Part shown: positions 16,268 to 24,510 of the stretch, piece after piece
Layout of the letters: every line of letters begins with the position of its first letter
How positions within the stretch are numbered: position 1 is the first letter of the stretch
DNA from: Candidatus Jordarchaeales archaeon
Lineage (GTDB): Archaea > Asgardarchaeota > Jordiarchaeia > Jordiarchaeales > Freyrarchaeaceae
Assembly: GCA_038889235.1 (NCBI GenBank)
Contig: JAWAHN010000001.1
Coordinates: forward strand, 124,001 to 188,000
DNA: 64,000 nucleotides
Reading direction: 5' to 3'
The notes under the pieces: model-generated
The model's input: the letters and a program-made list of their open reading frames with translations, nothing else
Told to the model about the DNA's origin: nothing
Database searches by the model: none
Position numbers and translations under genes: made by a program

Positions 16268-18886
16268 TTATGCTGGTGTTTTAGGTTTTCTTCTTGCTGA
16301 GATTGCTGTGACAACTGCTAGTATGGCTGTCGCTGTTAGTCCAGTGGCAAGTGACGATCTGGCTGCCTGGTTTACCGTGTGTAGTGCTGCGATGTTTAGC
16401 ATAGCGAGGACTTGAATGGAAGCTAGCATCTCTTCAGCCACTTTACTTTTGATCATTTCGATCGTCTCGTTGAGAGAATATACTGGAAGATCAATGCTAG
16501 ACTCATTGTGCGCTAATATGTCAACCATGTAGAAGTAGTTCGGGTGGAGCTGGTCCTTGCTGTAGTAGTTGAGGAGTTGGTCAGCGTAGTGGGGTGAGCT
16601 CGGCTTGTTGCTTACTCCGTATGGGAGAACGCTCCACGATTTGATGTTGTTAGGCTCGAGGCTGACAACCATTATGAACGAGGAACCTCCAGTGCACCTC
16701 CACTCGCCTGTCTTCTCGTTGAACGTGTACCAGCGTGGGTTGAGGCAGCCAAACGGTTCACCGCTCGTTCCGCTCAGCCCAACTCTATACTGCCCTCTGA
16801 CTACATAGTGGACGTTGTACCAGTAGACGCTAACGTTCCCGTAAACGTGAAGCATGTAGCTGACAGTTTCGTTCAGTGTTTCGACAGCTTCTTCCTGTGT
16901 AAGGTTCCCGATATACTCTTCAAAGTCCCAGATCGTCGCGTTTTCACCGTACTTCTCCCTGCACTTGTCCATTAACTTCTGAGCCCAAAGCTGGAATATT
17001 GTTGCTGCAGTCTGGTTCGTCATCTCCATGTCCCACGCTTTCAATGCTTCTATGGCATCGTTCAACTCTTGCCTGCCTCCTGGGACTGTGTCTGGAAGTT
17101 TGCTTATACAGTCACTTGCAAGGTAGGCGACCGAGACGTTGACAGCCATCTCGATCATATCGTCTATTGTGACGTTCGTGTCTGAAAGAAGCATGTTGTA
17201 GAGCATGTAGCCCCTCGTGTACCTGCTCATGCCTTTATTGCCGTTCCAGTCCACTAAGTAGCTGGGGAATGGGTTTGCCTCATGTCTCATCGAGACGTTG
17301 TTCGGCTGTATTGTGATGTTCCATGCGGGTATGTTGCAGTTTTGCATCCACCCGCTTTCAGGGTTCTCTTGTTGCGGTAGCTCGCCGAAGGGTATTACTG
17401 GGCCCCAGTCGGTTTCAGGAAGCCATCCTGGAACCGCCGCCTTCCAGTTGAAGGTGTCGTTTCTCTTTGGGCACACGCCGTTCCACACGTAGAATATGTT
17501 GCCGTAGACGTCGGCGTACATCACGTTAAATATCGCTGTTCCGAGGAGAGACCACGCTTCCTTAAACTCTTCAAGATTCTGGGCAGTGTTGATCCGGTAC
17601 CATTGTTCTAAACCTACTATGTTCTTGCTCGTGCTGTAGTTCACCGCCAGCGCCCAGTGATGTGTCGTGTTAATGGTGAGGAGGACGCCGTGATGAGTGT
17701 AGTAAACAGGTATCTTCTGGTAAATGACTCCAACCCCGCTGATCTTCACAGGCACAGTTATCGTTTTCTGATCTAGCGGGCGCCATGCACCATTGTAGTA
17801 GTACATGGTGTTGTCATCATTGAGGCGTTCTATCCACACGTCACCTACGTCGACCTGGTTTACGGTTTCGCTCCAAGCAATATACTGGTTATGCCCCATT
17901 CCTATGAATGGCAGCCCATAGAATATGGCGCCCATAACGTTAAGCTCTGGAAGCCCGTTATGTGCTGGGGCTATCAGGTGGGCTTGATACCATTGAAGTA
18001 CACCGTCCCATGGTAAGTGTGGATTCATCCCATACATTGGGAACCCGGTGGATGTGCGGCTTCCATTAACCGCCCACTGGTTGCTGCCAAGCACGTCTCC
18101 ACAAACTGCAAGAGAACTTGCGGAAGATGTTCCTATTCCAGACTGGTAGCGTTTAAGGTATTCTTCGACACCCATGGATTTTATGGCTTTTTCAGCTGCA
18201 ATCCACTCCTCTAGCGCTCCTCTGGAGAAGAGAAGGTTTATCAGTTTCGCCATGGAGCAGACGTGGAGAGGCGTGACAGGAGCGTTCTCCTTTATCCACG
18301 AGGGGAGGGTGTCCCAGTGAGTGTAGATGTAGTAGTTTATTCCTGCAGTAAAGGGCTCAATCATGACGCGCCTTATATTTTCGCTTAGCGTACGGTAGTC
18401 TTCTTCGTCTGCTACAACCCAAAGCATTCTAAGCAGCACGTCACTTTCAACGTTCTTCAACCCAGGGTACCACGTATTATTGTTCCCGAAGGGGCCGAAA
18501 GTCTTTGAGAGGGTGCCAGTTGCAGTTAGGTAGTTCAGCATTATGGTTTCAATGGCGTCTTCCGCCTGAGCGTAGCCGAAACCAAAAAAGACAGCTTGCT
18601 GGCTGCTGCCATTAATATGAGGGATGCCAAACTCGTCCCTTATGATGGTAACCCCATCGCCGCCGAAACGAATCTGGGTGAATTCGGCGGCATTAGAAAA
18701 ACTGGAGCCCCCAGCAAGCCCAACGACGAGCGAAGGAGTGGCAGAATACAGGAAGACAGAACCCAGGCTAGTCAAAAGAAGGGCGGCAATGAAAACAAGC
18801 GAACACACCATTATTCCACTTCGCAACCCTTTCCTCCCTCCTTCCACTTTTCTATCTTCTGAAAGAAAAAAACTGATATTTTTCAT
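16268..18886 (-). CDS. Membrane-anchored penicillin-acylase-family Ntn-hydrolase
   Basis: 872 residues. N-terminal membrane/signal helix at about 26-50, then the acylase alpha region (VTIIRDEFGIPHINGSS at 79-94; FGFGYAQAEDAIE). The beta-chain nucleophile is S268 in LGSNQWAVNG, matching the GSNxWxV autocleavage site, followed by GMNPHLPW. Many NxS/T sites suggest glycosylation outside the cell. The C-terminus has a hydrophobic helix (LATGLTATAILAVVTAIS) ending in RRKPKTPA, a likely membrane anchor. Family enzymes hydrolyse amide bonds of penicillins, acyl-homoserine lactones or cyclic lipopeptides after self-cleavage; the archaeal substrate is unknown. Single gene with weak AAGG ribosome site; ATG at 18884-18886. 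Confidence 0.9.
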   Translation of the reverse strand: MKNISFFLSEDRKVEGGRKGLRSGIMVCSLVFIAALLLTSLGSVFLYSATPSLVVGLAGGSSFSNAAEFTQIRFGGDGVTIIRDEFGIPHINGSSQQAVFFGFGYAQAEDAIETIMLNYLTATGTLSKTFGPFGNNNTWYPGLKNVESDVLLRMLWVVADEEDYRTLSENIRRVMIEPFTAGINYYIYTHWDTLPSWIKENAPVTPLHVCSMAKLINLLFSRGALEEWIAAEKAIKSMGVEEYLKRYQSGIGTSSASSLAVCGDVLGSNQWAVNGSRTSTGFPMYGMNPHLPWDGVLQWYQAHLIAPAHNGLPELNVMGAIFYGLPFIGMGHNQYIAWSETVNQVDVGDVWIERLNDDNTMYYYNGAWRPLDQKTITVPVKISGVGVIYQKIPVYYTHHGVLLTINTTHHWALAVNYSTSKNIVGLEQWYRINTAQNLEEFKEAWSLLGTAIFNVMYADVYGNIFYVWNGVCPKRNDTFNWKAAVPGWLPETDWGPVIPFGELPQQENPESGWMQNCNIPAWNITIQPNNVSMRHEANPFPSYLVDWNGNKGMSRYTRGYMLYNMLLSDTNVTIDDMIEMAVNVSVAYLASDCISKLPDTVPGGRQELNDAIEALKAWDMEMTNQTAATIFQLWAQKLMDKCREKYGENATIWDFEEYIGNLTQEEAVETLNETVSYMLHVYGNVSVYWYNVHYVVRGQYRVGLSGTSGEPFGCLNPRWYTFNEKTGEWRCTGGSSFIMVVSLEPNNIKSWSVLPYGVSNKPSSPHYADQLLNYYSKDQLHPNYFYMVDILAHNESSIDLPVYSLNETIEMIKSKVAEEMLASIQVLAMLNIAALHTVNQAARSSLATGLTATAILAVVTAISARRKPKTPA

Positions 18887-19165
18887 TAATAAAACCTTTT
18901 TCTTCTTTACCGCATTTTAAGTCTCGTTCACGTGGAAATCTAGCTTTATAAGGTTGGGGCATGTTAAGTGAGCTGTTAAATGCCTTCAATTAAGCTTTAA
19001 ATATCAGCCTTCCCCCCTTCTATCCGCCTTAAAGCAGTTAGGGTAAGTTAGCGTGCCTGGTGGGGGGAAGAAAAGAAAGTGAAAAATAATAGATAATAAA
19101 AAAAGATAAAGATAAATAAGAGAAGTGGGCAGAAATACCTTTTAAAAGATGGAGGGTTGAGGAAG

Positions 19166-20599
19166 TTGGCTGAGAAGGCGGGTAGGGAGGCTAAGAAAGC
19201 GAAGGCGGCTGAAAAGGCTAAGGAGACCAAGGAAGCAGCGGGAGGAGAAGGCGCGGTTGCACCGAAGTTTAAGCAGCCGTGGGACGGGTTCCTTTCATTC
19301 TTCACGGTGTTCATTTGGGCTTTCATAGTTCTGTATGTTTTCATTCACCCGGTGTGGGGCATCGCCACCAAGATGGTTAGGATGAACGCGTTCATAGCTT
19401 CTATGCTTGGCATGGCGGCGGGGCACGCTGAGCTCGGTCTCCTCCTATCACTTAGTAACGCCTTGAACATGGAGATGTATCCTCTCGGCTATCTTGTCGA
19501 CTGGGTTCCCTACTTCATATTCTGCATCGTCTGGTTTGTCACAGTAGCCGTTTTAGCGAGACCCTTCACGCTCTCGCGCAGGAAGCAGCCTCAGACGGGT
19601 ATCGCGGTGACAGCTTTGTCGATGATCCTCGCCTTCGTGACATGGTACATCCTGGCGATGGTCCTACACTGGAAAGGCTATGAGATGATCATACTCGCAA
19701 CGAGCTGCTTCTTAGTGTTCCCGATATGGGCCACTTTGTTCAACTACTGGCCGTTCATCCCGAAGAAGCCGAACGTTCACCCTGCAGTTAGAGGGGCAGT
19801 GTACGCCACCATCTCGTGGGTCTTAGCGTTCGTGATACGTGGAGTGATTACTTTTCTGATATGGTCTAACCCTGTAGCGACCGCTTTCACCCAGTACCTC
19901 TTCGGCATTCCATTAGTAACCCTGACGCCGACCGAGCCATATGACTTCTACAACTCGTTGCTGTTATGCATAATTGTCGGAGCAGTCATTATGAGCGTTG
20001 TCTCCCCGTTCCCGAACGTCCCACAGCCCAAGCGTGGACTGTTAAACTTCGGGTTAGCGGTCTTGATAGGAGTCGCCATGTGGGGTATACTTTCAGCGGT
20101 TGTGGGTCCATCCTCGCAGACCGTTCTCATGACCGGCGGAGTTCCATATCTCTTCACGTTCCCCTACACGAACCATGGAGCTATAGCGGCGTACGTGGCC
20201 TTCCCACTGGTCACACTCCTCGCTGGGCAGCTTACGTTCGGAATGTGGCCTTGGTTAAAGTGGGGCATGAAGGGGAGCATAGGGCTGGTCGTTACATCAT
20301 TCGTAGTTGGGACGATCCTGTACTACATATTCATGGTTAACCCAGGACTTGCGGTCATATTCACCGGGGCAAACCTGCTGCTACCGGTGAGCGGGCTAGA
20401 AACAATATACATGTTCTACCTCGGAATAGGGCTAATGTTCGGGTCAACGGGAGCTATCTGGAACGCGCTAGTCTACTGCTTATACTTTGAGGGAGTGGCA
20501 GAATTCTTAGGGCATGCAGTCATGTTCGCATGGATATTAACAGTGCTCATCTTCTTCCTGCTAGCATACGAGGCGTTCGAGCACTGGCCATGGAGGTAG
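19166..20599 (+). CDS. Multipass membrane protein of unknown family
   Basis: About 477 residues. The start is taken as TTG at 19166, nine bases after GGAGGG (19151-19156); the TTG at 19157 touches the ribosome site. A TATA-like palindrome CTTTTAAAAG lies just upstream. The first 35 residues are Lys/Ala/Glu-rich, predicted cytoplasmic. About eleven to twelve hydrophobic helices follow, in pairs separated by Pro/Trp-rich loops (NYWPFIPKKPNVHP; SPFPNVPQPKRG; GQLTFGMWPWLKWGMKG). The C-terminus ends EAFEHWPWR. I recognise no transporter family. Repetition of W/P-rich loops before helix pairs suggests internal duplication. Stands alone between long intergenic regions. Confidence 0.8.
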   Translation: MAEKAGREAKKAKAAEKAKETKEAAGGEGAVAPKFKQPWDGFLSFFTVFIWAFIVLYVFIHPVWGIATKMVRMNAFIASMLGMAAGHAELGLLLSLSNALNMEMYPLGYLVDWVPYFIFCIVWFVTVAVLARPFTLSRRKQPQTGIAVTALSMILAFVTWYILAMVLHWKGYEMIILATSCFLVFPIWATLFNYWPFIPKKPNVHPAVRGAVYATISWVLAFVIRGVITFLIWSNPVATAFTQYLFGIPLVTLTPTEPYDFYNSLLLCIIVGAVIMSVVSPFPNVPQPKRGLLNFGLAVLIGVAMWGILSAVVGPSSQTVLMTGGVPYLFTFPYTNHGAIAAYVAFPLVTLLAGQLTFGMWPWLKWGMKGSIGLVVTSFVVGTILYYIFMVNPGLAVIFTGANLLLPVSGLETIYMFYLGIGLMFGSTGAIWNALVYCLYFEGVAEFLGHAVMFAWILTVLIFFLLAYEAFEHWPWR

Positions 20600-20603
20600 T
20601 TAG

Positions 20604-20646
20604 GTAATTATTCAATTTTTTCTTTCTTTTTCTCATCATTTTTGCA
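20604..20646 (+). terminator. T-rich terminator after the multipass membrane gene
   Basis: Immediately after the TAG stop the plus strand reads ATTTTTTCTTTCTTTTTC and continues T-rich for about 40 bp, matching archaeal oligo-T termination. No hairpin is needed or seen. The rest of the gap to 20864 has no gene. Confidence 0.5.
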
Positions 20647-20864
20647 GATTTCCTATGGAGACATGAATAATTGGCTTCGAACATTAGCATTTCTTACTCG
20701 TCTTGAGCTCCTGCCAATGCTTAAATGTTAAAAAAAGGTTCTTAAGCGTTTTAGCTGAAGGGGCTCCTTTGTTTTACCGGTCACTTACTTTTTGGTCGTG
20801 AAACAGGGCAAGGGTACCCGGGAGGAGTTATTGTTCCCCTAGTAAACTTAGCCGTTTTGTGCTT

Positions 20865-21359
20865 CTAGACGAGTTTTATTTCCGTTACACTTCCCCTTTC
20901 CGTCAGCTTTGACCACTCTATTATTGCTTCTTTTCCCGAATACTTTTGAACTATGGCGGCTGCGACCATTGCCATGGGGCATATTCCCTTTGTCTCTGCT
21001 ACGATGTGTGCTGTTTTCGCCATGAAGCAGTCATTGAGGACGAAAATGTACGTGCTCTCATCCTTTTTTCTAAACTCGGCGGATGAGACAAGTAGGGATT
21101 TCTCTAAAAGCTGGGCGAATTTCGACAGCGCTTCCTCGATATTTTCTCCCTTTATGGATTTTAGTCCGAGCTTCTCTACTCTTATCACACTCTCTTGCAC
21201 CATCGGGAATATGTAGTCTTTGAACCCTTCACGGCCCAAGAGCTCTATTATTTTTTCCTGGAGAGTGAATATTACGGCATGAAACAAGCCAGATATCGCT
21301 CCAAATTCACGGGACATCATGACGTCAACCATTTTCCTTTTTAGGCTCACTTTCACCAC
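20865..21359 (-). CDS. Hypothetical protein coupled to a longin-like protein
   Basis: 164 residues starting GTG at 21357-21359 with AAGGAAGG just upstream; the ATG at 21330-21332 is an alternative. The gene overlaps the end of the upstream longin-like gene by 35 bp, so the two are translated together. N-terminal helices (SREFGAISGLFHAVIFTLQEK), then a compact alpha/beta part ending FVLNDCFMAKTAHIVAETKG, ICPMAMVAAAIVQKYSGKE and SVTEIKLV. The last segment, with its Cys residues, Gly-Lys turn and final strand, looks like small ligand-binding V4R/ATC-type domains, but I cannot name a family. Cytoplasmic. A sensor partnered with the longin protein would be a reasonable guess, no more. Confidence 0.6.
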   Translation of the reverse strand: MVKVSLKRKMVDVMMSREFGAISGLFHAVIFTLQEKIIELLGREGFKDYIFPMVQESVIRVEKLGLKSIKGENIEEALSKFAQLLEKSLLVSSAEFRKKDESTYIFVLNDCFMAKTAHIVAETKGICPMAMVAAAIVQKYSGKEAIIEWSKLTERGSVTEIKLV

Positions 21360-22074
21360 CTTCCTTGGAAATTTTTAGCGCATAGTCCAGAAGGAAGCCG
21401 GCAACAGCGACGACGCTGCTAGCATCGTAATATTCGGTTCTCCTAGAAGTGAGCGCCATAAGGCAGAGTTTACCCCTAACAACAACTACAATCCATTTCT
21501 CCTCCCCTCTGAGAACTACTACGTCAACTTTGCCTCCTCTTAATTCCTCGGACAACTTGTTTGCAAAGTTGACAGCCATAGTGACAGTTGCTAGCTTTCT
21601 CCTAGAGCTAAACCAGTCGGGAAGAACGGAAAAAAGGAACTTTTCGCTTTCAAAGTCGTATAGCACAATACCCTCCAGCTCAGACCGCGAATAGAGGATG
21701 CGCATAACAGTCTCCATGAACGGCTTGGAAACTAGACTTTTAAGGTACGAGTTCATCTCATTGAAGACACTTAAGTCGCCATTCCAGTTTTCGAGCACAT
21801 TCCCATACTTGCTCAAGAACACATTTAAAACATCCTCAAGGATAAACTTAATTAAAGCCTCCGGTAGTTTCTCCGACAATATAGCGGCAACGCATACATC
21901 CTTTTCCTTGTCAACTACGAAGTAAACTTTCCTGTCTTTGAATTCCAGGAATTCTATTTCTGAACCTATAACGCTTCTACTGAAAGACATTATGGCAGAT
22001 ATTAGGCCTCCGACGAGCTGTTCCCCGCCACTTACAGCTGAAGCCAGGCAAATGCCGCCACCACCTATAACCAT
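21325..22074 (-). CDS. Two-domain longin/roadblock-like protein
   Basis: About 249 residues from the ATG at 22072-22074; an upstream frame to 22143 is possible but lacks a ribosome site. The first domain begins MVIGGGGICLASAVSGGEQ, then LVGGLISAIMSFSRSVIGS and EIEFLEFKDRKVYFVV, the strand-helix-strand order of the longin/roadblock fold (self-reference strand, helix with GxLSAIxxF, two strands). The second half (MRILYSRSELEGIVLYDFES; KVDVVVLRGEEKWIVVVVRG) reads as a diverged second copy. The C-terminus is charged. These domains bind small GTPases or dimerise in eukaryotes and appear in many archaeal proteins of unknown role. The same type of domain occurs in the 953-residue membrane protein at 31548-34409. 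No membrane segment here. Confidence 0.65.
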   Translation of the reverse strand: MVIGGGGICLASAVSGGEQLVGGLISAIMSFSRSVIGSEIEFLEFKDRKVYFVVDKEKDVCVAAILSEKLPEALIKFILEDVLNVFLSKYGNVLENWNGDLSVFNEMNSYLKSLVSKPFMETVMRILYSRSELEGIVLYDFESEKFLFSVLPDWFSSRRKLATVTMAVNFANKLSEELRGGKVDVVVLRGEEKWIVVVVRGKLCLMALTSRRTEYYDASSVVAVAGFLLDYALKISKEGGESEPKKENG

Positions 22075-22170
22075 TATGTTATGAATGAAGTTGCGTGTAA
22101 AATTTTCCTGAAACAAGAGGCTACACCAGCCGAACAAGGCCACTTTAGGAGGGAAATGAGGGAAAGAAAC

Positions 22171-23619
22171 TTAAAAGGTTATTCCTGCCAGTCTTGCCGC
22201 GTTCTTCATTTTCTCTTTGAGGTTCATTTGTCTCGAGATCATTATCTTCTGGGTTTGTGGTGATCCCGCGCCGTGAAGCGACTCGACTAGGTATCCTGTG
22301 CTCATAGTGAGGTTCTCTATTAGCCGTATGGCCCTCATCCTGTGCTCTGCTGGGTAATCCGCGTTTCCTCGCAGGTACTTCTCCACGTACCTTCCTACCT
22401 TCTCGTTTTTCAAGTCCCTTTCGCTGGGCATTGTTGCAACTATTCCCCCAGCTATGTCTTGAGCCAGCCTAGCCATCTCGTAAGGCGCCCTAGTCACATT
22501 GAGCTTGCACACGTTTGCGAGCAGTGGCTCCGGCCTGTAGGCACCCGACGGCGTCGCGTAGCCCTCGTAGCTGCAGGCTAAAGCGCAGGAGTAGAGGGTT
22601 TCGTTCATGTGCACCATTTCCACAAGCTTATCCCTCACGTGGGAGGCTTCCATTATGCCGTTGTATAGGGCTGCCAGCGCTGTCGCCCCTATGAGCACAT
22701 CCCCCATTCCAGCTTTGCATCCGCCGTAGTTCTGCCTGTGATATGACGAAAAAGTCTCTACGACGAGGCCCGTGAACTCTGTTTCACCGCACATGAAAAC
22801 CCTCTCCCATGGGACGAAGACGTCGTCGAATATGGTTAAGGTCTCGTGCCCGCTCGAACTGTACATGTAGTTTCCAATGTCCATCCAGTCACCCATAACC
22901 CTTCTGTAGTCACCCATCTGCCTTCCAACTACGAGTGTAACACCCTTAGCATCCGTTGGGACTGCGAATGCCACAGCGTAGTCTGCGTCTTTCTCGTCCA
23001 TCGCCCTCGTCGGGAGAGCGATTATCTCGTGAGAGTGCACGCAACCCGTCGTGTGCGCCTTAGCCCCCCTAACAACGATCCCGTCGTCCCTCTTCTCGAC
23101 GACTCTCACGTACATGTCAGGGTCACGCTGCTCGTGCGGCCTCAGGCTCCTGTCACCCTTAACGTCCGTCATGGCGCCTGCACACATTAAGTCGTTTCGC
23201 TGAACGTACTCCAGGTATTTCTTCAGCCTCTCATGGTAGTTCGTTCCATGCTTCGCATCTATCTCGTACGTTGCTATGTACAGGGCGTTTAGAGCGTCCC
23301 AGCCGACACACCTCTGAATACACGTCCCAGTCCTCTCGCAGAGAACCCTCAGCAGCTTAACCTTGCAGACGAGGTCGTGGGTGTTCTGGTGTATGTGAGT
23401 GAACCTGTTAACGGTCTCACCTGTAAGGTGGGACTTTGCAGTTGCAAGCCACTCGTAGCCAGGTTCATGAGCCAAATTGTAGGTTTCAGCCACAGCGTTA
23501 AGAGAAGGCCTAAGCAGCGGGTGCTCCGTTGGGTCGGTTACCTCCTCGCCCAAAGCAAAGACTCTTACACGCCTCTTCTTTAAGCTCCTAATGTACTCCT
23601 CACCCGTCATCAAAACCAT
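22171..23619 (-). CDS. abfD: 4-hydroxybutyryl-CoA dehydratase/vinylacetyl-CoA isomerase
   Basis: 482 residues from the ATG at 23617-23619, with GGAGGAGGG six bases upstream. The protein is of the 4-hydroxyphenylacetate hydroxylase flavoprotein family, but the four [4Fe-4S] ligands of the dehydratase are present: C100 and C104 (CIQRC), H294 and C301 (HRQNYGGC), with catalytic Y298 and K302. In the Clostridium aminobutyricum enzyme the equivalent residues are C99, C103, H292, C299, Y296 and K300, so numbering agrees within two. KAHTTGCVHSHE is the conserved FAD segment. It dehydrates 4-hydroxybutyryl-CoA to crotonyl-CoA, used in the archaeal CO2-fixation cycles and in fermentation of 4-aminobutyrate or succinate. 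No other gene of either pathway is adjacent. Confidence 0.92.
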   Translation of the reverse strand: MVLMTGEEYIRSLKKRRVRVFALGEEVTDPTEHPLLRPSLNAVAETYNLAHEPGYEWLATAKSHLTGETVNRFTHIHQNTHDLVCKVKLLRVLCERTGTCIQRCVGWDALNALYIATYEIDAKHGTNYHERLKKYLEYVQRNDLMCAGAMTDVKGDRSLRPHEQRDPDMYVRVVEKRDDGIVVRGAKAHTTGCVHSHEIIALPTRAMDEKDADYAVAFAVPTDAKGVTLVVGRQMGDYRRVMGDWMDIGNYMYSSSGHETLTIFDDVFVPWERVFMCGETEFTGLVVETFSSYHRQNYGGCKAGMGDVLIGATALAALYNGIMEASHVRDKLVEMVHMNETLYSCALACSYEGYATPSGAYRPEPLLANVCKLNVTRAPYEMARLAQDIAGGIVATMPSERDLKNEKVGRYVEKYLRGNADYPAEHRMRAIRLIENLTMSTGYLVESLHGAGSPQTQKIMISRQMNLKEKMKNAARLAGITF

Positions 23620-23737
23620 GTGAATCCCTCCTCCCAACACTGACATATACGGCTAAATTAACCTTACCGAGAGGCAACATGCTTAAAAACAGCACCCTCC
23701 TTGGTTCCCTCTGGGCAAGGCGTCCCCGGGAGGGTGG

Positions 23738-24238
23738 GTGTTGCCCTTCCTTCCATGGCGCTTCTTCCATTCCTGGAGCTGCCTAATGTGCGGCGAGTGC
23801 TGCGAAAAGTTCAACGTGAGCCTCACACCATCAGAAGCCCTCCTCTTGGTGAAGGGGTACGGTGAAGAGGTCGTCGAGAGAAAAGGAGGGAAGGTGTATT
23901 TAAAACGTGTGGGCGGAAGGTGCATCTTCCAAGATGGGAGGGCGTGCAGCATACAAAGCGTTAAGCCGTCAGCCTGCAAGTTGTGGCCATTTAAGGTTTC
24001 AAGCTACCCATTGAGGCTTGAAGACAAGCACCTAGCAGAGTACGACTTCGCCGGACTAAAACTCTACGTCTACCTCAACACGTTCTGCCGCGGGCTAAAC
24101 AAGGGGACACCCATATGGATGGTCATACCCGAAGCAGTAGCAATCCACCTAGGATTAACAGACAAACAAGCGTTCACAACGTCACTCACCGAGGCCAGCG
24201 AACTAAAACCAATCATGATCAAAAAAGCGAAAAAGTAA
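23738..24238 (+). CDS. CxxCxxxCC (YkgJ-like) metal-binding protein
   Basis: 166 residues. The N-terminal motif CLMCGECCEKFNVSLTPSE is the CxxCxxCC-type zinc/iron-chelating signature, with further Cys in GGRCIFQDGRACSIQSV, KPSACKLWPF and NTFCRG. That is the full set typical for the YkgJ/FliB-like family, thought to hold a zinc or iron-sulfur centre. The start is GTG at 23738 (or TTG at 23741) with GGAGG at 23729-23733. It is divergent from the dehydratase gene across 118 bp, so they may share control; a TTTTTAAGC TATA-like box for the dehydratase gene lies near 23681-23690. Function unknown. Confidence 0.82.
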   Translation: MLPFLPWRFFHSWSCLMCGECCEKFNVSLTPSEALLLVKGYGEEVVERKGGKVYLKRVGGRCIFQDGRACSIQSVKPSACKLWPFKVSSYPLRLEDKHLAEYDFAGLKLYVYLNTFCRGLNKGTPIWMVIPEAVAIHLGLTDKQAFTTSLTEASELKPIMIKKAKK

Positions 24239-24440
24239 CCCTAGGAGGAGTGCTTCCAAAGACCCTCAGGAAAAACCGGGGCACCCTTCACACGACGGAA
24301 GCATCGAAACCATTCTAAAAAAAAATTTCACATGGAAAAGCAATTGCACAAGAAAAAAAAAGGAATAATTGAAGGATAAAAATGGTAGAAGAAGCAATTG
24401 ATATATCGATTATAACAAAAGACGGATAATTTTATCATAA

Positions 24441-24456
24441 TGTTTTTAAAACATGT
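24441..24456 (+). promoter_or_regulatory. TATA-like box before the 1433-residue surface protein
   Basis: TGTTTTTAAAACATGT, centred 62 bp before the ATG, is AT-rich and partly palindromic, a plausible TATA element with an 18-35 nt leader. The remainder of 24239-24510 is AT-rich and non-coding. Confidence 0.4.
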
Positions 24457-24510
24457 TTTCTTTCTCCGTAATACTTGAGGAAGAAGTGAAGAAAAAGAGG
24501 GTACTTAAAA

